Below are positions 23,713 to 34,700 of a DNA stretch of 64,000 bases, in pieces (positions within the stretch are counted from its first letter, which is position 1; the number at the start of each line of letters is the position of its first letter). The position numbers and the translations under genes were made by a program. The stretch comes from Capsicum annuum (Eukaryota > Streptophyta > Magnoliopsida > Solanales > Solanaceae), in assembly GCF_002878395.1 (NCBI RefSeq), contig NC_061117.1:224782597-224846596 (forward strand), in the 5' to 3' direction. The notes beneath the pieces were generated by a model that ran no database searches, was not told where the DNA came from, and saw nothing but the letters and a program-made list of their open reading frames with translations.

Positions 23713-23959
23713 ATGTGATAACTACTAAAATTCGACAAAACTATTAACTTTCTTAACACAATTTTAAAACTACCAATGTTGAGAACCTTCAAGTTCAAAT
23801 ATGGTCGGATGGGACTGCATTTTCAAAGTTGGGAACTTTTTCGATAATAATTAAAACAAGAGCCTGCTCGCTCAGTTCCTACTTAAATATGAACACTTTA
23901 CAACTATATTAACCAGCAATCGAAAGAGTAAAGGCTGCTTCTTTCCCATTCGTATAAAA

Positions 23960-24190
23960 TCAACCATTTGTCCAACAACAACAAAAACAACAACAAACAA
24001 CAAAAACATTGTAATCCCACATTTGTACAACAACAACAACAAACACACAAGTGAGGTACGGGGAGGGTAGTGTATATGCACGCCTTACCACAAAGTCAGC
24101 GTATTCACGTGAGTTTTCGGAGATTCAGAGAGTGTAATGTGTACACATAAATTATGCCTAATCAACCATTTACATACAACAACAAGGAGT
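23960..24190 (-). repeat. TS-like SINE with CAA-rich tail
   Basis: CAA repeats (reverse of a TTG tail) alternate with ACACAAGTGAGGTACGGGGA, GGGTAGTGTATATGCACGCC and TTACCACAAAGTCAGC. A related copy with the same AATCAACCATTTACATACAA-like end lies at 41095-41300. From 24200 to 26550 I see homopolymer runs and AT-rich DNA but no gene. Confidence 0.6.
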
Positions 24191-24989
24191 TTACTGTATA
24201 CGCAACTTTTGGGTATAATCAATCAAAAGGAAATGGAAATTAATCAATTAAAAGACAGAAAACAACTACACTAAGCAGAGAAAAAACACACACTCACACA
24301 GTTTAACCAATTATTTTGACTAAAGGAAACAGTCATGGTCAAATACAAGAATCACTCAAACCCCTATAACAAACAAAATCTTTTTTTCTGTTTTTTTTTT
24401 TTTTTTCTCCTTAGTCCTAAAAAAAAAGAAAAAAAAAAAAAAATCCCAAAAAAACACAAAGCAAACCAAAAAAAAAAAAAAAAAAAAGACAAAATCTTGA
24501 TAAACAAAACTGGCAAAAACTAAATAAAAAAACTAAAAAGAAAAAAAGATTCAACATACCCTTATAAGTAAAAAAAAAAGAATCTTTATTTTGTTATATG
24601 CTCTTGTCCCTCTTAAAAGAATGTTACAGAGACAAAACCTTTTGTGTTGCACTGTTGCAACTGTTTGCTTTCATCACTTCAAATACATTATTTACTTATT
24701 TAAGCAAAAAAGGTAAAAAATTGCATTTTTATTTTATTTAATTATGGAAAAAAGAAAATCACTTTAGTGATAAGTACTATCGTTTTGAAAAATCCAGCTA
24801 GCAGTTACCAACCCATTCAAATTTCCTAGATTTACGTAGGTTGAGTACAGCTAAAATATCATGTCACTTTCACTAAATAAATTACCCCACACCCCGGATT
24901 GATACGATAAATAAGGATAGCTAATTATGGAATGAATTATTAAATTAAAATAAAATCATAGAATAATTTATTTATTTATTTTAAAAGAT

Positions 24990-25330
24990 ATTGTAATTTT
25001 TAGTAATTAATGAAAAATATGTCGATATATATACAACCACATCATAACTATCTAAACTTCTAAAAATCTCCCACTTCTTAAAAATTATTTAAATCCCAAC
25101 ATTTCATATTTTTTACTATTTCTGAAATACAAGTTAACCCTACATGTATCTAATATATGTATCTACTGTGATACAAGTTAATCACATTAGATACATGTAT
25201 CAGCAGTATGTATCTAATGTAATTAACTTATATCATTAGAGGTCAAATGTTGGAATTTTAGGAGATTTTGAAAGATGTTGAGATTTTTAGTAATTAATGA
25301 TAAACATGTCGGTATATATGTAAAATTTAC
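24990..25330. repeat. AT-rich repeat block with local palindromes
   Basis: TTTTTAGTAATTAATGA(A/T)AAA followed by ATGTCG(A/G)TATATAT occurs at about 25000 and again at about 25285. Between them lie palindromic stretches such as ATTAGATACATGTATC and TACATGTATCTAAT. It is perhaps a small foldback element; I cannot set its ends. Confidence 0.4.
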
Positions 25331-26554
25331 ATATCTAAATGCTTGTCATTCATATTAAAACTAGATATCTTGTAATATTAATTATTTTAAAAAATCAACA
25401 CATAATTATTTATTTGTTTATATATTTATTCTTAATCATAAATATGAAGATATTAATGTAGTAAGAAAAATATTAAATAGAAAAGAATAACAAATAAAGA
25501 TAATTTAATTAAATTAGTCTATAATTAATATTTTTCTTAAAAAAATTAGAAATGGAGGAAGTATTTTATTTTCTATTAAGTGTGAGATAATAATTTAAAT
25601 AGTTAATACTGAAATAATTTGTTTTGACCAAACGAACCTTAAGAAAAATACAAGATTTTTTTTATTTTTTTTACTATAATTAAGTTCCTTTTCTACTTTT
25701 TTTTTTCCTTTTCTACTTTTTTTTTTTAGGAAAAGATAATTATCCATAGACAACTTTCGAAGATTCCAATGTTTAGAAAGAGTAAAGAAGCATATGTAGT
25801 GTCTTTTGTCCCCACACCCATAGTTTGGTGTCAATTTAATTAATTCTTTTTATATATATAATTATTAATGTTTATTTTTTTACAAACTTTATTTTGTAGG
25901 AGCATTGAATTTATATTCTTAAAAATAAGACAAATCATCTTTTAAAAAACTAGTAAAGTTACATGATAATGTAAAATGAAGCTATTGATAGTTATCATTA
26001 AAGTTTTTTTTCACTTGTTTAATGTATTGTTTGGCATAATTTATTAGTAATATAATATTATCGGCTTTTTTTAACTATTACTATATTATTTTTTTGTATT
26101 ACTTTAGTAATTTGTGTCGGTTTTTTTTTTTTTTAACTGTTTTTTCTGGATACGAGACATATTAAAATAACTAAAAATTACACAGATACACAACTTATGT
26201 TTTTAATATTACAAAAAATTCTAACTTCCTAAACATATTACAAAAATCTCACATGTACACAGAATGCTATGTATATGTCGGATATGTTATGTATATTAAT
26301 AGGGAGAGAGAGTAAAGTAATTAAAAAAGTGATAGAGAGTGTAATTACTTTTAAAAAGTTGGTATTTATGTTATTTATACTTAAAATAATGTGTCTATTT
26401 CTAAAATAGAAAGAAGATTTTGTTATACTCTACCGTATTTAATTTTCTCTTTGTGAAATTATGAAGAATATATGTTAAATTTTTAAGATTCCTTTCGTTG
26501 GTAACGATATTTATGTTCTTTTGTTTGTTTGAAAAGATTAATTTCTTTGATTTA

Positions 26555-26645
26555 TTGTACTCGAGTGGAAGGTCTTTTAGTAAGATCTGTATACACTATT
26601 ATTTTCGCATCCCACTTGTTATGTTATTGTTATTGTTGTAATTAG
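26555..26645 (+). repeat. TS-type SINE fragment
   Basis: Reads TCGAGTGGAAGGTCTTTTAG, TAAGATCTGTATACACTATT, then CATCCCACTTGTTATGTTATTG and TTATTGTTG. A plus-strand, diverged 3' part of a TS SINE. Confidence 0.55.
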
Positions 26646-26911
26646 CTTAATTTATATTACCTTTATTTTAATTTATTTGTATAGTTTTGATTTAACATGT
26701 AGTTTAAGAAAGTAAAAAAAAATTGTGAATCTTGTGATTTTAATTTAAAGATATATTTGATGTATTCAGATGTGTTTTGATTTTATGATTTTAAACATGT
26801 TAGGTGTAAAGTTAAAATTAAAGAGTTGATAAAAATGAATGAGACATTCTTTTCTGAGACGGCTAAAAAGAAAAGTTAAGACAAATAAATTGAAACGGAG
26901 CAAGTGTTATG

Positions 26912-27365
26912 CAGGGACAGATCTATGTAGGTGGATGGGGGTGCCACGACACCTGCACTTCTCGGTCGAAACCCTGTATATTTATGTGTATATTTGTATA
27001 TATGTATCAGTTAACATATAATTATTATGCTTGGCACCCACACTACAAAGTGAGCTGACGATGCAAGTGGTTGAGATGACCAGCAGCGCGGGTTCGAACC
27101 CAGCTTAGGATTCTTTTTTAGATTGATTTTTTAGCATTATACTTTCTGCTTTCTCATTAAAAAATCGAACTGACCTCTTTTAACAAACCCCTTAATGACA
27201 CCAACTAGACAAGCCTTCATGATATACCAACTTTTGTTGATACGTATAATTATAATTTACTCTGTGAATATTGACTCTACTATCATAAAATATTGTACGA
27301 AGTATACGTTATTATTGTTTAAAATAGGATGCACCCGGAGCTTCCAAATCCTGAATCCGCCTCTG
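26912..27365. mobile_element. Non-autonomous hAT element (MITE) with tRNA-like core
   Basis: A 454-bp element with ends CAGGGACAGATCTATG and CTGAATCCGCCTCTG, which are imperfect inverted repeats. Flanks are GTGTTATG (26904-26911) and ATGTTATG (27366-27373), an 8-bp duplication with one mismatch. Inside are a box A-like GCAAGTGGTTGAG near 27063 and a perfect box B-like GGTTCGAACC at 27091-27100. A sister element lies at 42180-42669. It appears to sit in an older Stowaway-like relic (about 26640-26905). Confidence 0.85.
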
Positions 27366-27611
27366 ATGTTATGCATATACTACCTCTAAACACACTTGTT
27401 CGAAATTAATTGGTTTATGAGCTGAGACACTTGACTTAGACTATGTTACAAGATCATGTGTATAATTTATGTGGACTCTCATATGATGTAATAAGTTTTA
27501 TTAATGAAATGTTGTTTATCCCTCCATTTATTTATTTAATTATTGTCATTTTTAGTCATTTTCTTGTGAATCTCCATATATTTTCATGGTTGATTATAGA
27601 CCAACTAAGAG

Positions 27612-28200
27612 TCCATTTGAATAGGATTGAACAAAATAGTCTTTTAGCTTATGTGCTTAAAAAATGAAAATAAGTGTTTATAAATTAAGCAGATAAGTGT
27701 TTGGAAAGAAGTGTCGAAATTGAAAAAAATTTGTTGATGTTTTTGGTCAACGAGTGTTGTTAGTCACTTTTTTGTTGTCAAAATGACTTAAATGTCCTTA
27801 AAGTTGTTAACATCATAAATAAGTTTGAATTATATATAATTTTTAGTTCTAATAAGTCAAAAATAAAGGAGAAAGATTAAGAGGAAGTAGGAGAGAAGAG
27901 GCGGAGAGAAGCGGTTAAGAGAAAAATAAAGAAAAATAATATATTTAAGGGCTACAAATTCAAAATACTATTGCAATTGAAGGAAAATATAAAAGATAAA
28001 AAGGTAAAGGTCTTGGTCAAACTTAAAGAATTTTAATCTAAAAAGTGAAAAGTTGGGGTACTCAACTTCTCACTTTTTAAAATATATATATATATATATT
28101 TAGATTTTTTAAAGTGTTTTTTATTTTATCAAACACCTAAAAGAGTGAAAAAAAATAAATCAAAAGTTGATTTGATAAAATTTTAATCCTATCCAAGCAT
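27612..28200. mobile_element. Possible MITE with 18-20 bp inverted ends
   Basis: The left end CCATTTGAATAGGATTGAAC and the right end, read in reverse, GCTTGGATAGGATTAAAA, are partly complementary. The body is AT-rich with a TA run at 28083-28102. A clean target duplication is not visible, so the superfamily is uncertain. Confidence 0.4.
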
Positions 28201-28589
28201 TACAAAATGATTAAAAATGGCAATAATTAAATAAATTAAAATAAATTTTGAAGTAACCCATAGTTCAAACCTTATAATAGTACTTAATACACCACATGAA
28301 AGTCTATATCGATCAATTCGACACATGATCGAAAGTATTTTAGGACAAACAATGATAATACAAATGACTTTCTCAGAACAATGTTATGAGTTGAGAAACA
28401 TTGCTTGTCCTTGGTAAGAATCGTTGCTACTTCTAAATCCTTTTGATCATGTGTTTAATTTATGTGACACATGTGGCGTAATAAATAGTATTACAATCGA
28501 GAAAACTAGTGTTATTTGCTTGAGTTAGGTGTTTGTCTAGTCTATTGCATTGTTGTTATTGTGTATTTGTATGTGGAACAACTTGTTTG

Positions 28590-29922
28590 TAATGGGTAAA
28601 GTTAAATTGGATTAAGTCAAGAATCGGAACATAAAGTTGAAAATCAATGAAACTAGCCTAGTCTTGAGCTCGTGTTTTTGGTGATTGTTTGATGTTTTGA
28701 GCTCTAATATATATGTAGTGTATGATGACTTAGGATGCTTGAGGAGTTAAAGTTGATGATAAATTGATGAGGAACAAGCTGGAATTGAAGGCAAATAACA
28801 CCACAAGGGATGAGGGACTCAAACACTTAATCAAAGCTTTGGAAGAAGCTTCCAGTGAGCCAACGTGATATAGGTGTGATGCATCATTTTTTCCTTGCAG
28901 CAACCAAAGCGGCGCATTGATTATTCCATGAAATAGGTGAGGCGGCGCGTTGGTGATTCCATGAGCTAGGCAAGGCGGCGCGTCACATATTCCCTACACG
29001 GCCAAATGTGAAATCCTTGATCTACACGGCTTAGGCTTATAATCTCATACTATAAATACATCACGTAGTACACTTTATAATGAATCTTGGACAATTGAGG
29101 GAGCTGATGTAACTTCATCTTTTAGGTTTTTCATTCTTTAATTTAGCTCTTTTATGTTTTTGATCATTCATATAATTAATTGGATGATGATTATGACTAG
29201 AGTGGCTAAGCACTCCTTTCTGGGGTTAAAACCAAGAACATGACTACTATAATTTTGAATTGAATTTGTTTGATTTGCTTATCATTGTTGTTTGTTTGTT
29301 TATTCTTGATTTAACTATTTTGAGAATTGATCACCCTTAGAATACATATATTATCAACCTTGTGATCACGGGAGAGGGAATATGGAGATAGAACGTGGGA
29401 ATGAGCAAAGTAAGGTTCATAGTCTTTTATGAAATAAGGAATACGAATTAGTGTCTAGGACAGGGATTTACTTAGAAGCCTTACTTGATTCTAACATAGG
29501 ATGATAGCTTAAAGAACTTAATTGGATTATTACATCCCTGCTCAACGATGTGGTTGTAATGTCCAAATAAGGTAAACGGTTAAAGATCGGGAGACCATGA
29601 TCATACAATTAACCCTACGAATCAACAACCAAGATAAGCAAGTTAACGAATGAAGTTTCATAATATAGTATGATTGTTCAAAGTGCTTTAACCCTGGGTT
29701 TTACTCCATTGATAGTCTCAAAATTTTACTTTACGCACTGTTTACTTTACATTTAATTATAACTTCAAAACTCTCTTGTGGATACTCTTACATCAATTGA
29801 ATCTGAATTGTGAACTGAAATTAAATAGTTGTTGGAACAAGTCCCTGTGGGATCGATATTTGACTTTCTTGAAGGCCACTATATTACTTGATAGACCACG
29901 TACACTTGCGTGTGCGCGGTCA
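28590..29922 (+). repeat. Presumed LTR of a Tat/Athila-type Gypsy element
   Basis: The right border is the CA at 29921-29922, followed shortly by an Asp-tRNA-type primer site. The left border is only approximate. The LTR includes three imperfect GGCGGCGCGT-type units near 28910-28985. There is no second LTR downstream in the window. Confidence 0.55.
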
Positions 29923-29928
29923 AGTTTT

Positions 29929-29946
29929 TGGCGCTATTGCCGGGGA
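29929..29946 (+). promoter_or_regulatory. Primer binding site, Asp-tRNA type
   Basis: TGGCGCTATTGCCGGGGA matches the TGGCGCCGTTGCCGGGGA site used by Tat/Athila Gypsy elements, with two substitutions. Confidence 0.85.
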
Positions 29947-30039
29947 CTTGTAATTTGACAACTATTTTATTTTCAGTTTTACTTTTAGATTTCTTTGGTG
30001 TTTTTACACTTGGTCTTGTTTTTGTATTTGCAAGAAACA

Positions 30040-30836
30040 GGTTTGCAAGTTAGTAAGCTGGCAAGGGATAGGAAATTGGTTGAACCAAGTTCCGAACCTG
30101 AGCAATGCTTCCATCAACAAAGGAGAGAAGCAATCCTTCTTCCCCGAATTCCTCAAATCGCAGAAGATCAAGAAAATCTTGCTCTAATGGCCGAAGAACA
30201 AGCAGCGCGCAGGACAGTTAGAGAAGTGGCAATCCCACTTTCAAAAAATTTGACCTCCCTGTTTCAAAAACCAACAGCTGGAAGCAATTTTGAGCTCAAA
30301 CAGAATATGGTACAACTTCTGATTAGCTGTGGATAGTTCACAGGGCTTTCACATGAAGATCCACAGATCTACTTGCGAGATTTTCTGGAAATCAGTGACA
30401 CATTCATCCCCACGGGTATAAATAATGACTATGTGAGGATGACGTTTTTCCCCTTTTCACTGTTTGGAGAAGCAAACAAAATGGTTGAATGCGGAGCCGG
30501 CATATCCAATCATATCATGAGATGACATGGCACAGAAATTCCTCATCCATTTCTTTTCGTCTGGCAAGACGGCGAGACTTCGCAGTGAGATTGTGTGCTT
30601 CAAATAGAGGCCATACGAGAACTTCTATCATGTTTGGGAGCGGTTCAAGGCACTTCTTAGGGAATGTTCACATCATCAACAGTCCAATGAGGTACTTGAT
30701 CATACTTTTGTAGAAACACTTGATCACAACACAAAAATTTTGCTAGATTCAGCTGCAGATGGTCAAGCGTTGGAGTTGACGTATGATGAGTTGTACACCT
30801 TATTGAACCGCATCGCACAAGGAAATCCAAAATGAC
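30040..30836 (+). pseudogene. Gypsy gag fragment
   Basis: Downstream of the primer site, conserved retrotransposon gag text is readable: EDPQIYLRDFLEISDTFIP, then NNDYVRMTFFPFSLFGEANK, later IREL-LSCLGAVQGTS. It shifts frame and has several stops (for example after LLISCG at 30334-30336). Gag ends at about 30836 and no protease or RT follows, so this copy is truncated. Confidence 0.75.
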
Positions 30837-30944
30837 ATGCTTCTACACGTGGGTAATAATTTATACTACTATTATTATTACACTTAATTTTAATTTTCTT
30901 TCTAGCTCAATTTTTGTATTTTAGTAATGATTATTATTTTTTTT

Positions 30945-32025
30945 TTCTATTGGGGTGTATTTCATTATGATATAGGTTTGTAATTTACCTTATTCAGTCC
31001 AAAAAAAATGACTTGAAATTTAAATGAGATTTGAGGGGTCAGATCGGGTTAATCCATTATTTTAATCTTAATTAGACTTAAATACTTTCAATACCATTAA
31101 TATAGGCATTATTCTTGTTAATAACATATAATATTGTGTTTACAATACATTGGATGTTTATGTAAGACGAGATAGTTTGCTTTTTCATTTCAGCAGAGGA
31201 TCCTGGGAAGAGTTTATAGTTGAGTGGTGTGCGTGAGCGTATTTTGGTTCTAAGCTTCGTAATCCAATATCCTCCTCGGAAAAAATCATATTGCTAGATT
31301 TGTGAAAATTTTTGATGATGGAAGCACCATATAATTGATATCAATGTTTGAGAGTGGTCAACTAAATAATTTCTCTATAACTACATTGAGGAGGAAGGCA
31401 TGCTTGAACCATCCAATTGGTGGTTTTGGCTTCGCACTGCACTAGCAGGAAAGCTAGTTACGAAGAAACTAATTCATCAAATAGTAATAATTCATTGTCT
31501 TTTTTTTTTTTTTTTTTAATTTTTTCTTATCTTGTATTATTCTTCTCTTGACAATCTTTTAGCTTTAGTATTGTTTTTTGTGCAGCTACTTGGTGTGAAG
31601 TTTTGCAAGGAGAACGGTGTTATTCACTGAGACCTCAAGCCTTAAGTTTTACTTTAGATATTTATTTACTTAATTACTACCTTTCGAATATATTTATGTA
31701 AACGATGTGTAAAACATTTCTCCATGAAACTTTTTTCTACTTTGTATTTGATGGTAAAATAAAGAGTTTTGAATAAAGTGATGGAAACAAATTTTTGATC
31801 TTTTGCAGTGTATCTCATTATGATATTGGTTTGCAGTTTGCCTTACACAGCCGAAAAAAAAAAAAAACTCGGACATTTGAAGGGTCGAATTGGGCTAATC
31901 CATTATTTTAATTTTAATGAAATTGTTATTTACATGTAATACCATTAATATAGGCATTATTCTAGTTAATAAGATCTACTATTGTGTTTACATATATTAT
32001 TTTAGATGTTTTTATAAAAAAAAAT
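30945..32025 (+). repeat. Two copies of a 225-bp intron-like repeat (third at 41630-41865)
   Basis: Copies at 30945-31170 and 31795-32025 start with GTGTAT(T/C)TCATTATGATAT and contain TAATACCATTAATATAGGCA-like text and TTGTGTTTACA. A third copy lies at 41630-41865. In each case the repeat lies next to kinase-gene relics, so it may be old intron or flank sequence duplicated with them. Confidence 0.75.
31194..31642 (+). pseudogene. Protein kinase relic of the PP2C-kinase gene family
   Basis: Three exon-like pieces can be read. At 31194 after TTTCAG, the text resembles the hairpin's EEPWEKDFIVD exon (WEEFIVE) and then LSGVRER and HIARFVKIFDDGS. At 31403, LEPSNWWFWLRTALAGKL continues the same domain. 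At 31586 after TGTGCAG, LLGVKFCKENGVIH is followed by a TGA (31628-31630) and DLKP. The last is the kinase catalytic loop, with the Arg codon of HRDLKP changed to a stop. The order matches the kinase half of Arabidopsis At3g63330/At3g63340-type proteins as I remember it. Stops and a deletion rule out function. Confidence 0.7.
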
Positions 32026-32299
32026 TATTTATTGATAGGAAGGTTTGAGTTATTTAATATAAATTTCTAAATTATTTTTGTAATCATGGATAGGTTTTCC
32101 TTCTTTCCTTTTTATTTGTATATATTTGATACAGATAATAATATATTTTTATTTTAATCATTTGAGAGTCATAAATTTAACACTTGATCAAAAGAATCTA
32201 GGAGGATCAATAAGATCGACGTTTAATTACAAGTTTATGATTAACATCCCTTTAAATGAAATATTAACCAAACAACTAAAAGAAAATCCAAAAAAGCTC

Positions 32300-33373
32300 T
32301 CTCTCGAAATACTTTGTCGTCAAACCCTAAAGTTGTTGTAACTCGTTGGAAGTGGAGGTTGGGCCAACTACTTCCTCAGTGGTGAGGAACCTCCTAAGAT
32401 GTCTTATATCAATACTATCAAACCACCAAAACCTCACTAATAACCTATTCCTCTAAAATTGATTTCTTATTTACATGGAGAACCCCGTATTATTTGAGAG
32501 GAGGAGGAAGTAAATCAAATGATTATCAATGAAGACTTGCAGTTTGCAGTGATATGAATGTTTTCGTATGGCTGGCCGGAGATTCAAGATTTAAGAAACC
32601 TCATAACAATACAATGTGAGTTGAAGAGGAAAGTGAATATGAGGCTCCTTAGTAATAAGCACATGTACACCTATTATGTAAGCCCCAATTCTATATCACT
32701 CATAATTATTGGTCAAATCCAATGAGTACACTTAAGTAGCATCCTTTATTTGATCTTGAGGAGACCTCAATTGTAATTGCATGGATTTCTTTCCCTTCTT
32801 TGCCTCTAATTTTTTTTTTTTTTTTTTTTTTTAAAAAAGAAGCAGTATTCTCACTGACGGCAACAATTGAAAAACCATTGCAAGTCGACTTGACTACACA
32901 GAATAAAACAAGGCCTAGTTTTGTAAGAGTCAAAGTACAAGTAGATTTACTAGGGGAGTTCACTAAGGGGATCAATGCAGGAATGAGACTAAAAGGTGGT
33001 GAGATTAGAGAGAAGTGGGTGAACATTAGATATGACTATGTGCCAAAGTATTATAAGACTTGCAAGCTGCAAGGTCACAATGAGAAGGAGTGTTTTATGA
33101 TTCATCCAGAACTGTATCTAAAAAAGGAAGAGAAAGGGGATTACAAAACTGAGGACAAAGAGGATATGAGTGACTTTCTGAGTAAAAATGTGAAAGTTGA
33201 GTAACTCTTTGAGTAAAAATATGAAAGTTGAGTGACTTTCAGGAATAAAAGTTCAAAGTTGAATGACTTTCTGAGATAAAAAATTAAAGTTGAGCGACCA
33301 TTTGAGTTATTAACTCAAAAAAGGCGAGATATAAATAAAGGATGAGAAAGGGAAGGTGATACAAGGAGGAGAA
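32300..33373 (+). mobile_element. LINE copy A, ORF1 part upstream of the Gypsy insertion
   Basis: A damaged L1-type LINE ORF1 in shifting frames: IAWISFPSLP near 32775, KPLQVDLTTQNKTRPSFVRV near 32878, then the zinc-knuckle-like region VPKYYKTCKLQGHNEKECF near 33040. These mark the DUF4283/zf-CCHC ORF1 protein of plant LINEs, which binds the element RNA. A T/A homopolymer near 32811-32838 interrupts it. It continues at 38432. Confidence 0.8.
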
Positions 33374-33751
33374 TGTTATGAACCCAACCAGTGAACCAAC
33401 ATTAGACAACGAAGTCAATAGGCTGGCCGTTCAAACTGAAAATTTGGGCCTGAGAAGCAGCCACGTAGGAGCAATAGGCAGAAACATGTCAATAGGCTTT
33501 CGAAGGATTATATATGGCAACCGGGATGAGGCACCTGTATATTGTGCAGTATCTAGGATAGAAGTAGGGCATCATCGTACTGTGTTGCAGCGTATTCTCA
33601 TGTCCTCGCCTCTCTTTCTCTCTATAACCTTTCTCATCTTTACCCTGTTCTTCTAGCAGTAGTAACTATATAAGTTAGTATCGTTCATCTTTGCTTTCGT
33701 TTCAATAAAATTCACCTGTGCTACTTGTTATTGAAAGTTCAGGACACAACA
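33374..33751 (+). repeat. 5' LTR of the Gypsy element
   Basis: 378 bp, TG...CA. The end contains CAATAAAATTC near 33703, a possible polyadenylation signal. Confidence 0.93.
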
Positions 33752-33776
33752 TTGGTGCTTTCATTGTTGTATTCCA

Positions 33777-34700
33777 ATGGTGGATACTCGACTCAAGCAA
33801 CTTGAAGAGGCACAAATGGGCATGGCCCGGGAGATGTCAGAACTTCGTTTGACAGTCGATGGTCAGCAAAAATTGATGCAAGAAGTTCTTAATCAAGTGC
33901 CATTGATTGGTTCTCAATTAAAGTATCCTTTGGCAGAATCTTCTCGCTCGAAATTAGCCGAAGTTGTTCTGTCTTCCCGCATCGACGGCGGTAACCCAGT
34001 TATGCTCCGACACAAATCCGCATCTGTGGAGCTGAGTAGGTTTTCTGTGCTCCGACACAAATCCGCATCTGTGGAGCTGAGTAGGTTTTCTGGCGAACAC
34101 CCGGATGCCTGGGCATTTCAAGTTGAACGGTATTTTACTTTTTACTCTATCCTCCCAGAGCAACAATTATCTCTGGCTTCTTTTTATTTGGATGGGACCG
34201 CTCTTGAATGGTAGCACTGGCTCTTCCGAAACAAGCAGTTGGTTGATTGGCCTCATTTTGCTTCTAAGCTACTCATTCGATTTCGGAAAAAGGAATTGGA
34301 GTATCCAGAAGGCCGGCTAGCGTAACTTTGTCAAACTTCCACTGTCACCGACTATCAGGCTAGGTTTGAAACTATCGCTAATGAGACTGAGGAGATACCA
34401 GACACCTTGATGGTCAAGTTATTTGTATCTGGACTTCGTTTAGATATCAAAACTAATGTGTTGGTTCATAAACCCAGCACTCTTGATGAGGCTATTTCCT
34501 TGGCCCATACCCATGAGCAGCGTTTTAATCTAGAAAAAGGGCCAATGCAACCAGCTTTTGCTAGAACCCAACCTCTACTACCCAACCCTCAGTCTTGATC
34601 TCTAGCACCCTTTAGAAACACAGGTGTTCCCTCTGCTAAGTTTCCCATCAAACGTTTGTCTCCAGTTGAGATGCAACAACGTCGGGAAAAAGGACTGTGT
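33777..34700 (+). pseudogene. Gypsy gag
   Basis: Starts at the ATG at 33777 (MVDTRLKQLEEAQ). It contains the retrotransposon gag core (SGEHPDAWAFQVERYF and later YQARFETIANETEEIPD) and a zinc-knuckle-like CYYCDEKYVANHRC near 34695. In-frame stops occur at 34212, 34318 and 34596. A 45-bp tandem duplication inside (34005-34049 and 34050-34094) repeats LRHKSASVELSRFS. Confidence 0.88.

Noticed and set aside
24335..24523. Lys/Phe-rich plus-strand frame
   Set aside because: It is made of T and A homopolymer runs upstream of the CCCH gene.
27060..27110. Possible tRNA gene (box B GGTTCGAACC)
   Set aside because: No acceptor stem pairing or anticodon arm could be found around it, and it lies inside a hAT MITE at the same offset as in a sister element.
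33378..33656. Open frame within the Gypsy 5' LTR (and its twin in the 3' LTR)
   Set aside because: It lies wholly in LTR sequence, continues from pol in the 3' copy by chance, and matches no protein family known to me.
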